This document shows, in pieces, positions 1-10,480 of a stretch of 64,000 nucleotides of DNA. The stretch lies in contig JALRMH010000011.1 in assembly GCA_026119935.1 (NCBI GenBank), positions 1 to 64,000 of the forward strand, written 5' to 3'. The notes below the pieces were generated by a model, which saw only the letters and a list, made by a program, of their open reading frames with translations, was not told where the DNA came from and did no database searches. The DNA comes from Endothia cerciana. Lineage: Eukaryota > Ascomycota > Sordariomycetes > Diaporthales > Cryphonectriaceae. The translations under genes and the position numbers were made by a program. Each line of letters opens with the position of its first letter. The first letter of the stretch is position 1.

Positions 1-81
<81 letters not shown>
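1..81. repeat. 81-nt poly-C homopolymer at the window edge
   Basis: The first 81 bases are all C. This is not a CCCTAA-type telomere repeat. It may be an assembly or read-end artefact, or a true homopolymer: C/G runs of 10-14 nt occur repeatedly elsewhere in the window. No function can be assigned. Confidence 0.9.
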
Positions 82-82
<1 letters not shown>

Positions 83-559
83 AGCGAGTAGTCAGTTGCA
101 GGTGAACTCGTCCAGAAAGGAAGCGTCTAGAGAAAATCTCCATGAAGACATATAGATTCAATTTGTCAGAAGTCCACCAAAGTTCAGGATGCTTTTGTAC
201 CGCGATGGCCTTTGGGTTATGGCCCTGGAAACGTCTTCAGCTCGCCGGGCTCGACCGGTGCAAGTCAGCGTGTCATGGGACGTACTGGCCAAGCAAGTGA
301 TGACTCGTCCCGTTGCGACCAGGGAGCAATAGGATACCTGAATAATCTCTGAAGAGGGACGTCGAATCCGGCCGCCGCAAGATGACGCCCGCTGCTCGAT
401 CGAGGCGACGCCTCTCCTGGATGTAGCGCTGAACGAGGAGAGCTGGTTAAAATTACGGCGAGATGTGCGAATAATTACTAGTGCAAATAGGTATCATATC
501 ATCATCATCATCATACAACCAATCCGAGCCCTCTGCAACAGCCCCGTCAACGCCAGAGA

Positions 560-1947
560 TCATACCTTCCTCCCATAGGTAACCCACAGATTGAAATAGG
601 CATGAATCCTCGTATCCTGCCACTCGTGGTCCACCTGCTGCGAGAACTCCTCGACCTGCTCCTTCGTCCAGCCCATGAAACGCGTGAACAACGCCATCAT
701 CATCGCCTCCATGCCATCCCTGAAGTTGATCGCCGTCCGCCTGCCGACCTCCTTCCATTTGGCCTCCCGCGGCCACTCGTTGATGGGCCACTTGTAGGGT
801 ATCCGCACGATGTCGACGAAGCCCGCCTGGTGCATCATGTCACCAGCCTGCTCGCAGGTCGTGAGGACGAACCCGGACTTATCGCCGGCTTCCACCATCA
901 GGTCGTTCCATTTCCGTAGTGCGCCGTCCGCTGGCAACGTGTTGTCATCACAGTACAAAGGGAACTGGATATCTTGAATCTCCACCCAGCCATCCGTGGT
1001 GAGGCCACTGATTGGTTGTGTCGGTCATTGGAATTTTGCAGGGCGGTATAAGCCCGGGAGGGTTTTGGGGAGGAGACTTACTCGTGAGCTTGCCGGTAAA
1101 AGTTCGGCCAGTCTCTGAAGGCGCCGGTCATCATCATGACGTGGACGTAGTCGAACGGGTAGCTGAAGTTCCATGGTTCTTCTAGGTCGTCGATCTCGAA
1201 CTGAACATTTGGGGGCTGCTCATCTTGTCATTGTTCTGTTCCGCAAGCCGTCTGGGTGTTTCTCTGCTCACAACACTGCTGATATGTTAGCGCCGTCAGC
1301 CGAATGTGAAGAACGAGACGCCTTACTATGCTGGCTGGACGGGCGACAGGTCCACACCGATCACCTGTGTAAAGTATCAGCACGCCATGCATGGACTAGC
1401 GAGATGAGTAGGATTCACCTGAGCCTCGGGATGCATCTCAGCTTGAAGAGCAATATCGTTTAGCACAGGGCTGCGTGGCGGCTGACAAGCACGGGGGCCT
1501 TACCAAAATCCAAGGCCCAATAACCTGAAGGGATGTCAATTCAGCGCTGTTCCTGAGACAATGACGTGTGGCCGACTCACCAACACCGCATCCCACGTCC
1601 AGCACTCTGTTCAGTTTCGTGAAGGGTGCGAACGAGAGGTGGTTGTCAAAGGTCAAGAGACACAGGTCGTACTGGAATACTGCCTTCTGGATCAGACGTG
1701 GTGAAATGGGAGCTCAAAGAGGGGGGGGGGGGAGTCCACATACTTTGCCTGTCAAGTTCTCGCTATTCAAAGTTAGTATGGCTAGGGAGGGAAACCGGGG
1801 ATCTAGAAGGATGGACTCGGTCAGACTGACTTCGTCGACGGGGAGAACGTATTTCCCCTCTTTGTAACCATGGTATTTACGACCGTTCTCTTCCATGCTT
1901 CTCAAGATGGACGATCTGAGAGAAGCAGTCGAGGAGAAAAGGGACAT
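560..1947 (-). CDS. LaeA-like SAM-dependent methyltransferase, many tiny exons, apparent one-base frameshift
   Basis: This encodes a class I methyltransferase of the fungal LaeA-like (TAM/UMTA) type; the family includes regulators of secondary metabolism and cluster enzymes. The N-terminus has ENGRKYHGYKEGKYVLPVDE. Motif I is RVLDVGCGVGYWALDFA, followed by VIGVDLSPVQPA, VQFEIDDLEEPWNF and DGWVEIQDIQFP, and it ends in WVTYGRKV. Proposed exons, 5' to 3' on the minus strand: 1831-1947, 1744-1758 (15 nt), 1581-1686, 1504-1524 (21 nt), 1419-1441 (23 nt), 1327-1364, 1082-1215, 560-1007. They sum to 902 nt, one short of a multiple of three. The loss falls at a run of five G (1211-1215), where six would restore the usual Y-x-PPN-V-Q join. 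The product would be about 300 aa. An extra 5' exon ending near 2010 is possible (reads SDADSALGSA). The family is certain; the exact function and whether the gene works are not. Confidence 0.85.
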
Positions 1948-4900
1948 GTCCTATGTCGCGCTGCTCGTCAGATCACTGGAAGGGACGGTCGAATATCGGG
2001 TTACTTGCCGATCCAAGGGCCGAGTCCGCATCTGAGAACAGAGATTGCTGATCCTATTTGAGGGAGACCGTTAGTCTGAGTCGCATCGAGATTTCAGAAC
2101 ACGGCGGACGAGCTATTCGGCTCTATGCGACTCAAGCTCTACGTACATCGTCAACAGTCGAGCCGTCGCTATTGGTGTCTGGCTCAATGTGGCCTACGCC
2201 GAACGCTTCGGGATCTGTATGATCGGTCATTTCTGCCGCGCTCGTTTCGAGAGGTGGACTGCATGCGTGAGGATGAGAACGGGCAAGACAGAGAAGGTAC
2301 AAACGCGGCCGTGTGAGCTCGCCCTGAGCGACTTAATTATGAGATGCGGGCTTGAAGTGCGTGAGGGGCCACAGGCTCAGGTAAGGCCTCAAGGCTGGGA
2401 GAGGTTCAGGGCGAAATGTCAACGCTATAGGTGTGCGAGGTCTTTGATCTAGAGGGGGAAGATTGCAAGACAGCAGCCCAAGCCCGTACGATGGGGTACG
2501 TAGTCTAGAAGAGGGGTCAAGCCTGGGACCAGTGAGCGACACGCGAGCCGCTGGTGGCTGCATATGTCAAAGCTGCCAGAGTGTTTGGCGGGTGCTAGGA
2601 TGCGGACGATCCAAGGGAGGAGGGCGATTAGGGCGGGCCCGGATTGGTAGTAGTGTTTGAGGGCCGGCGTCGCAAAAGCACCGGTGAGTGATGATGGCTG
2701 TACTAATGTGAGCGGAACGTGGATGCACGCGTGGAGTCGCACGGGTCTTGGGATGCTGCGGGTGAGCCCTTCCAACGCGCATGCAACCCAACCAGCCAAC
2801 CAAGATACCTGAATCCGCCAGAGATGCCGTCGGTGAGGAATCTTGTGCCTGAGCAGAAGACTCAGGGCAGAGCGCAGAGGGGGAAGGGGGAAGAGGGGAC
2901 GGCAGAGCTGAGTAAGGTCCCGTCGGTCGGTGTGAAGAATGATCGCGGCAGAGGGACGAGGCAGGTTGCCGAAGCCTGCGGTTGATCTCTGCAAATTGAT
3001 AGGTCCTGACGCAGGTGAGTCGGTCTGTATTACGTTGCGTATACCTGCTTAAGCGAGACAGATAGCTCGGTCGGCACAGGTTGGCGCTGGTGATCCTGCT
3101 ACGCAAAGCAAGGCACGGGAGAGGGAAGCGGATGGCCAGCCAACGTGGGTCCGTCCTTGTTGTAGGATACAACAAAAAGGGTATCATAACCAAACTGGGC
3201 GGAAGGATACGTCAGAACGTGGCAGGACTCAGCCCGCGACATGAGGAGCCGCGATGTGATGCCTCTTCCGAGCTCTCCTCTTCGCTCTCATCTCAGCGCG
3301 GGACGCGATGCAACCCAAGCCCATGGGGACAAGTGATATCTGATCTCCCCTCGACAGTCACATATTCGTATGCTGGACTGCTGCCACCTCTCACAAGGAT
3401 GTTGGTAGAGGTACCGTGCACAGCTGGCTATGTTACTGGCCCTGCCGAACGAGCTGAGGAATGCGAGGCGGCCCAACCGAGAGGACGCACAAAGGATACC
3501 TGAGATCCAATGGCTTCCTCAGAGAAAGACCGCGGGGGACAGGAACAACAAGTAAGTATGAGTGTGATTGAGAGAGAATGAGTGAAGGGGGCGGTTCTGG
3601 GCTCTCATCCTGTGTGCATGAACGAGCACTTATGTTTCGTTCGACAGAGAGCTTCGCGCCTAGCAGCGCACCGTCGGCCGAGGCAGACCTCAACTGAGGA
3701 CTGGCCCGGGAGAGCTGCTGAGACACCCACGGAACGGGACACGTAGGCCACCAAAGCCGCCGCAATTAAAAGGTCAGGAGCTGAAAGAGGGTCGCCGACA
3801 CAGCAACCGGACTGTCCGAGGCCATCGTGAGCATTTGGTCCACAGGAGAGCCCGGTGTGGAGCAGTCCCCCTCCGCCGGCCCGGAGTCGGGGTCAGCACG
3901 TAGCGGAGCCAGCTGAGCCCGTGTGGACGGAGCACGGAGTACGGATGTAGTCGTATCTCTCCCTGCAGCGCGGCGGAGGTTTACCATTCAGGAAATGAAC
4001 ATCGAATCCCAGCCCCCGTCTCGCCGGTTGACAGACCCATCCAGAGGAGGATTTGCCAATATGCCCTGATCAAAGTGATGTAACATACCACGTCAGGCCA
4101 TGCCATGCAGTCATGCAGCTTCGAACTCGCTACATGCCGCGCATCGGTCGACTCGGGGAGGAGGGGGGGGGCAGATGGTTTGGTACAGGAGAAACATTCG
4201 TCTCGAGGGCACATACGATCCTTCGGGAGACTTTTATGGAATCCGTGACAGGCGAGGAGGGTTAGGAGTCGGGAGTGAGGGGAAACACGTGTGCTTATCT
4301 AAGCAAGTGGCCTACCCCACTTTCCGTGCCACCTTCACCCTCAGCCAACATCTTCCCTATCTGGCGGCACTTCAGCATTTCTACCCATGGCACATGGTAC
4401 ACCCAATACTGGAGGATCTCACCCTCATTTAACTATTCTCCGTCCATCCGTTTCCTACCCAATAACACGGTACTGCACAGTACGAAGTACTACGTACTAA
4501 GTACGACGATCGTCCTTCCCCATCTCGACGGGGACAGCGAACGGGGATGGCCTCCCTCTCGCGCAGGCATGACCAGAAGAGGCAGGACAAGACTTACATA
4601 GTAACAATAACAAGTCGCCGGCTCACAGTACGCTGCACGTACATGCTTCACCATCGAACGCCCTTCTCGTACCGGCCCTGTGTACGGTGCTTTGTACCGG
4701 TGCCGTCCTGCAGCTATACGCCTGCTAATGTGGCTGTCCTCCTGCGTGCAGCACGGATGAGCTAATTGCTCTTCGATGTGACGATGTGACGACACGATGC
4801 GACCGTCTTTGCCTTGCAGGAGTTGGCCTGCTGCCAGTACCGACCAAATTAGTCTTAATGGCTCAGTCTCGGGCTAGTCTTGCTACGTACATTAATACGG

Positions 4901-6917
4901 GCAAACAGAATACTAGTACGTCGTATCCGCGGATCCGTCTGCGCCTGTCCTCTCGGCGGGCAAATCCTGTGTACACACATGAGATATACCTACTCGCTGC
5001 GTCCTACTGAAGTGCCATCCACCCCTCTTTTTTTATTTTTTATTTTTTATTTTTTTTTATTGGTTCCGTCCCCTTCTAGAGCTCGGCATGTGCGTTTTTC
5101 ATACCTAGGCAGACCGCTAGATTGGCACGGTGGCGCCCTCTCCATCGAGCAGCTACACCATTGTATCGCGACAGGAGCCCGTATGCGGCGCAGTGGACCT
5201 CTTTGCTTGTCTCCCAGGACGGCACTGGGTTAGGCCGTGCTGCAAGTGCCAACCACAGACCTAGGCCTGCTCCTCATCATGCAATCGTTCAGTTGCGGCT
5301 TGCATCCTGCTGTACGAACGTTCCATGCATGAGTGTCCCGTTAGGCTAAAACATAGCCACTACGAGCCCGCCCTCGTTACCAGCACCCTGCTCTTGGAAC
5401 TGTCCCAGTGTCGGGAATTTCTTGACATATCGTCGTGTCGAAATCCGGATGAGGGCGGAGGCTCGGCCATGCTGTTCGGCTGGACGCCAATAACATGGCT
5501 CTCGAGGACCCCTGTCTTGAATGGGAGGCTCTTTGCTCAGGTACGGTGTGCTCGCCGCACCGTGGCGTTGAGGTGCGAGGGGGCCGCCTCAGAGACCCCT
5601 GGCCATGTTTGCAAAATCGACCCCCTACAGGGCCATGACGGGACTGTTGCGGTCTGGCCTGCACATTTTTTGCTCCCCGAGGTGATGATGCGGCCCGCGA
5701 CCTGCGCTGATATATCAACTGTTTTAGGCCTATGGCTGGGAGCGTAGTATTGTTGCCCGCAGCAATTGCGTTACCTCAAGAATATTGCCGCGTATTCTAA
5801 CGCCTTGTCTCGCCATCCAAGAACGTTATCCCCCTTCTGACGGGTGGAGGTGGGTTGCCTTGCAGCCTCCGTGACTGGCTACAATTCGCCAATATCAAAG
5901 CCGATATGTCTGTTGGTTTGGTACAACTCTACGACAACAGCACGGCAATAGCTCTGCACACACCTCACATCATTGCTCATGACGGTCCAGCGGCCTTGCA
6001 GAGGTTGGTGGATGCCTATCCGGGTTCCCAAAAGTACGTCTTCCCCCCCAGCCCGGCCCTCCTCCCACTCCGAGGGGTCTCTTGCCACGGGCATTCCTTG
6101 AACAACAGCCGGGTTGGCCTGAATATGTCGGACCGTGGTCCGTGACCCAGTCACTGCAGTGACGTGGCGTACATGGGTGCTAAACGGCTGATCCTCTGCT
6201 TCGTATCTGGCGAAGCGTTTCTTCATTGCTCTGGCTGTCTTCAACAGTATCGAGGACAGCCGCTCGAGGCGTCTAGAGGCGTCCATCATCCTGGCAGATT
6301 ACACCTCCTATCCTCGACCCCATACGCGAGCCATCGTACGTTACTGGCTTTTTATCGTCCCAGTGTCCCTGATTTCACCCCGAATCGGTTTCGCGAACCA
6401 CGCCGCGAAATCATCACGAAACAGTGGCTGGCCACATTGGCTTTCACTGGCGATAACTCACCCTCCACGTTCGTCCTGCATGACATCGCCCCGGTCACCT
6501 TTTACCCCATCTGGATTCACTATTGGAAAGGACTCGTGAAAGTCAATCCACGTGTACATGGAAGGGCCGGCTCGACTTGCGTGCCCGGGTACCTGGTCAG
6601 AGCTCTTCATTTCACCACTGGCATTAGCGTCTTGATCCCATGTCTGCCCCATTCACGCAAGGGGGCGGAACACCCTCCACGACCACTCCACACAGTCATG
6701 GTTCGTCTCCAGACTGTCGGATCCGTTTATTCAAACTCAAATAAGCGAGAGTTTATAGCTTGATCCGCGACTCCTACTCGAACCGTGATCCACCACCCCC
6801 ACCCTCAACCTGGCTAATCTTAAATCCCGACCTCCTCCTATACCTACCCTACCAATCTTCCCGTCTTCCCACCCGGATATCCGACAACTACCCTCTCTTA
6901 CACCAAAATCCTAGAGC
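1948..6917. other. Gene-free 5 kb between methyltransferase and P450
   Basis: I recognise no gene here. Open frames exist on both strands (for example minus 2449-2994, minus 5879-6289, plus 6164-6763) but they lack family motifs and a coherent splice pattern. The DNA is not obviously AT-rich, so strong RIP decay is not evident. It holds GTAC-rich patches (4469-4510, 4600-4700, 4880-4925), a T-rich stretch at 5026-5060 and a G-run near 4160. The last few hundred bases should contain the P450 promoter. Confidence 0.6.
4469..4510. repeat. GTAC-rich palindromic patch
   Basis: Overlapping GTAC, AGTAC and TACGTAC words alternate here, forming short inverted repeats. Similar patches lie at 9460-9500, 16670-16690 and 34905-34960, always between genes. 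No role is known to me. Confidence 0.5.
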
Positions 6918-8914
6918 ATGACAGTGCTCAACCACATATTTCCGTCCTCTAGAGGGACGAGCCATAACGGATTCTCCCTCACAGACCTTGTCGTCCTCCT
7001 GGTCCTGGGTCTCCTCGGATACTATTCCGTCACCACCTATACTATATGGCGGCGTCTGCGACACATCTCTGGCCCACGGTCTGCTGGGTTCAGCAAGTGG
7101 TGGATGCTGCGTAACACCCTCGGTGGAAACATGCACCTAGCCCTTAAGGCAGCCTGCGAGACACATGGTAAGAGGCGTTGAACCAAAACCCCGCCTCCGA
7201 ACTCCCGGGTCCTCTCCCCATCTACACGAGACAAGACATGCAGATGTGTGTTCCTTTTTGACACCGCAGCATGAGACATTCAGAAACGCCAGTCGATCAA
7301 TAACATCCAACACCACGGCATGGACAGCATGAGAGGAAACCGGCTCTAACTGTTCTCGTGCCTAGGTCATATCGCTCGGATCGGACCAAATGTTCTCGTG
7401 ACAGATGATCCCGAGGTCATCAAGCGCCAGTGGGCCGTCCGTTCCAAGTACAGAAAGTCTGACTGGTATGACGCTGTCCGATTCGACCCCAGTCGCGACA
7501 ACATCATCTCCCTGCTGGACGATGAGCAGCACAACGCGCTGCGAGCAAAAATGGCTGCAGGAGTAAGCGGCCGTGTACCCAATACCACCCCGCCCTGGAC
7601 GCAAGTCAAGACCGCTGACGATTACCCGTGTGTAGTATGCCGGGAAGGAGAACGAGGGTCTCGAGCGCGGCATTGACAAGGGCATCACTGCCTTCATCGA
7701 CATGATTGAGAGTAGATACGTCTCGGAGGGGGCGATCTATCGGCCCATGGACCTCGCCCGGAAGAGCCAATACCTCACTCTCGACATTATTGGCGATCTC
7801 GCCTTCGGCAAGGACTTCGGCCACCTGGCGGAGGACAAGGACGTCTTCGAGTACATCAACCAGACCGAGGCCAGCATGCCGGTGATGATGCTGGTAGGCG
7901 TCTTCCCCGTGCTGGCAAGGATAGCACAGTCGAGGCTCCTACGGCGCTTCCTGCCGTCAGAGAACGATCCACACGGCTTCGGGAAGTTTATCGGGTTGGT
8001 GACTCCCCAGGCGCCCCTTCTATCTGTGACCCGCCATGCCGCACAGGCAGATCTGGTCTGTCTGCTAACAGCAACTCTGCACCCGCCCCCAGGGTCGCCA
8101 AGCAGGTAGTATCCGAGAGGCTCACGTCGAAGGGCCCCGAGCGCAAGGACATGCTCGCGTCATTCCTGCGGCACGGCCTGACGCGGGAGGAGGCCGAGGG
8201 CGAGGCCCTGGTGAACATCATCGCGGGCTCTGACACCACGGCGACGGCGATCCGCACGACGATGCTCTACCTGATGAGCTCGCCGCAGGCGTACCGCAGG
8301 CTTGCGTACGAGGTGCGGACCGCGGCGGCGGCGGGCCGGCTGTCGAGCCCGATCACGGACGAGGAGGCGCTGGGCCTGCCCTACCTACAAGCGGTGATCA
8401 AGGAGGGGCTGCGCGTGTTCCCGCCGGTGACGGGCCTGATGCCGACGGTGGTGCCGCCCGGGGGCGACGTGATCCGCGGGGTGCCCGTGCCTGAGGGCAC
8501 CGAGATCGGCTGGTCCGCGTTCGGCGTGCAGCACAACAAGGAGGTGTACGGCGTCGACGCGGAGACCTTCCGGCCGGAGCGCTGGCTCGACGCCAAGGAC
8601 GAGGGGCAGCTGCGCGCCATGGCCAGCACGTGGGAGCTCGTCTTCAAGTACGGAAAGTGGCAGTGCCTCGGCAGGTCGGTGGCGCTGATGGAGCTGAACA
8701 AGGTGTTTGTCGAGGTGAGTTCTCCCGCCACCCCCCGGAGAGAGGGAGAGTTGGGGGCCAGGGGGGGGGGGGGATACGGAACTCTAACCCTTTCGTTGTC
8801 TAGATCCTCCGGCGATACGACGTCGGCCTCCTCAACCCGCCGTCCCCGTGGAACTCGTTCAGCGCTGGCATCTTCATCCAGTCAGAGCTCTGGGTGAAGG
8901 TGACCCGCGCATGA
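6918..8914 (+). CDS. Cytochrome P450 monooxygenase
   Basis: A microsomal class II P450 that would hydroxylate a small molecule using electrons from P450 reductase at the ER. Exons are 6918-7167, 7366-7562, 7636-7994, 8093-8714 and 8804-8914, giving 512 aa, a usual length. A membrane anchor lies at about residues 22-45 (DLVVLLVLGLLGYY). The I-helix oxygen motif AGSDTT is at about 313, the K-helix ExxR is in KEGLRVFPP, and PERW is in FRPERWLDAK. The heme loop FKYGKWQCLGRS has its cysteine ligand at about residue 460; it lacks the usual second glycine and arginine (FxxGxxxCxG). This looser loop and the downstream MELNKVFVEILRRYD resemble the pisatin-demethylase-like group, a tentative placement. 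Intron 4 contains a 13-nt G run. The nearest gene is the LaeA-like methyltransferase 5 kb away, so a remnant metabolic cluster is possible but unproven. The substrate is unknown. Confidence 0.93.
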
Positions 8915-9389
8915 AGAGGTTGACGCAGCAGCGGTCGGGAGGGACAAACAACCGCCCGGAATATGTGCAGAGGTTTTGCTGGCGGGCTGAGGCACCCAGA
9001 ACTCACCTGACCAGCGTGGAAATATGGGCTGGCAGGCGTCAATGCGATCGCCTTCGTGTCTTTTCTTCTTCCTGTTTTGCCCCCCTCCCCCCTGGCCGAT
9101 GTACCTCGGTGTAGCGCAGGGATCCTTTCTTTTTCTTTCTTTACCCTGCATACCCTTCTGCTGCATGAGCGACCAATCTTTTTGAATTCTTGTCCTGTCC
9201 CGGGGCGATTCCTCAAAGCGTTGGGTCCAGAGGGTGCTGGAGGGGAGGTACAATAGCACACCGCCGCCACCACGGGACCAGGAGGACCAACCACACATAC
9301 CTGATGGGAAGGCCAGCCGAGAAAGGTCGTGATACCCTCCCCTCCCTGATGATGGATGTGCCCAAGTGCAACCCGACAATGCTGTGAGG

Positions 9390-9424
9390 TACATACATAC
9401 ATACATACATACATACATACATAC
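9390..9424. repeat. (TACA)n tetranucleotide microsatellite
   Basis: About nine tandem copies of TACA/ACAT, running into an alternating purine-pyrimidine stretch up to about 9450. Confidence 0.95.
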
Positions 9425-9887
9425 GTATATGCGTACATATACATATATCATGTTGAAAGGGTACAGTAGTACATAGCATATGTTGTACGGACGTACAGAC
9501 AGTAAATACACTTCCTACCCACCCGCGCTGTGTGGATCTGTGATCAGCGTTACTACTAAATATGTACAGAACTCGCTTACGCTTCTACCCGTTACCCACC
9601 CGCTGCCACCTGCCACCCTCCCGTCGAAAACCCCCCGGAAACCTTGTTTTGGGTTTATCCTGATCCCTGGAGGTTCGCAGGCGGGCCAACCACTGGCGGA
9701 TGGGGAAACTTTCAGCGCAGATACTTACTAATACTATATACCGTAGTACAGTATATAATCAATTTAACATGTGAACCTTTCCGTCGTCAACCCCCGACCC
9801 CGTAACTCTGGCTGCATTTTTCCATACCCTCAACGGCTTCTTTACTGTCGTCACATGGCCCTTGAACAGGGCCACGCCTGATACCTA

Positions 9888-10012
9888 GAGGAGGAAGAAG
9901 CAGAAGAGGAAGAAGCAGAAGAGGAAGAAGCAGAAGAGGAAGAAGCAGAAGAGGAAGAAGCAGAAGAGGAAGAAGCAGAAGAGGAAGAAGAAGAAGAGGA
10001 AGAAGAAGAAGC
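9888..10012. repeat. 15-bp purine minisatellite
   Basis: The unit GAGGAAGAAGCAGAA is repeated about seven times, then decays into GAAGAA triplets. The strand is almost pure purine, so it could form triplex DNA. It ends about 470 bp upstream of the JmjC start codon. Confidence 0.95.
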
Positions 10013-10099
10013 AAAAAAGGAACGAAGGAGACAAATCTCACCCCCCTTCGGCTGCCGAGACGTCCCCCGACCAGCCGCTGCACTCCGCCGTCAACGCCC

Positions 10100-10144
10100 A
10101 GCACAGCACAGCACAGCACAGCACAGCACAGCACAGCACAGCAC
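10100..10144. repeat. (AGCAC)9 pentanucleotide microsatellite
   Basis: Nine perfect copies of AGCAC, about 340 bp upstream of the JmjC gene. A pentamer does not preserve a reading frame, which fits a non-coding location. A shorter variant occurs near 24560. Confidence 0.95.
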
Positions 10145-10480
10145 GGCGGCCCAATACTACCCACCCTGACCTCTCCCCATTGGTCCCTTGGTCCCTTGGT
10201 CCCTCCCTCAGCCCCGCGGTTCCATGCGAACCACGACGGGGGGAACCCACGTGTGCGACAAACCTTGCTGCAGTGACCCGTCCCACGGCCCTCCCGTGGG
10301 CGCGCGGTGCGCCCTCGCCTAAGCCCGGTCGGCAGATTAAGGGGTGGCCCCAGCGCCCGGTCTCTCTTCTTCTCCCGCGCTCGATTCGTCCGTCCGGGCA
10401 GAGGAGGAAGAGGGGGAGGGGTGACGCGGTGGTTGCTCCGGGAAGTGGGTTACCGGGGGGGGGAGGCAAGGGGTTAGGTC

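Larger units (their letters stand above)
8915..10480. other. Intergenic region with microsatellites, P450 to JmjC gene
   Basis: The first few hundred bases are P450 3' flank and the remainder is upstream sequence of the JmjC gene. Three simple repeats (9390-9424, 9888-10012, 10100-10144) and a GTAC patch (9460-9500) lie here. I see no gene. Confidence 0.6.

Noticed and set aside
2449..3193. Overlapping long open frames on the minus strand (181 and 208 codons)
   Set aside because: They overlap in different frames, show no family motifs and have Arg/Pro/Ser/His-rich composition typical of chance frames in GC-rich DNA.
5879..6289. Minus-strand frame starting MMDASRRLERLSSILLKTAR
   Set aside because: The first 30 residues look helical, but the rest does not, no splice partners extend it and no family is recognised.
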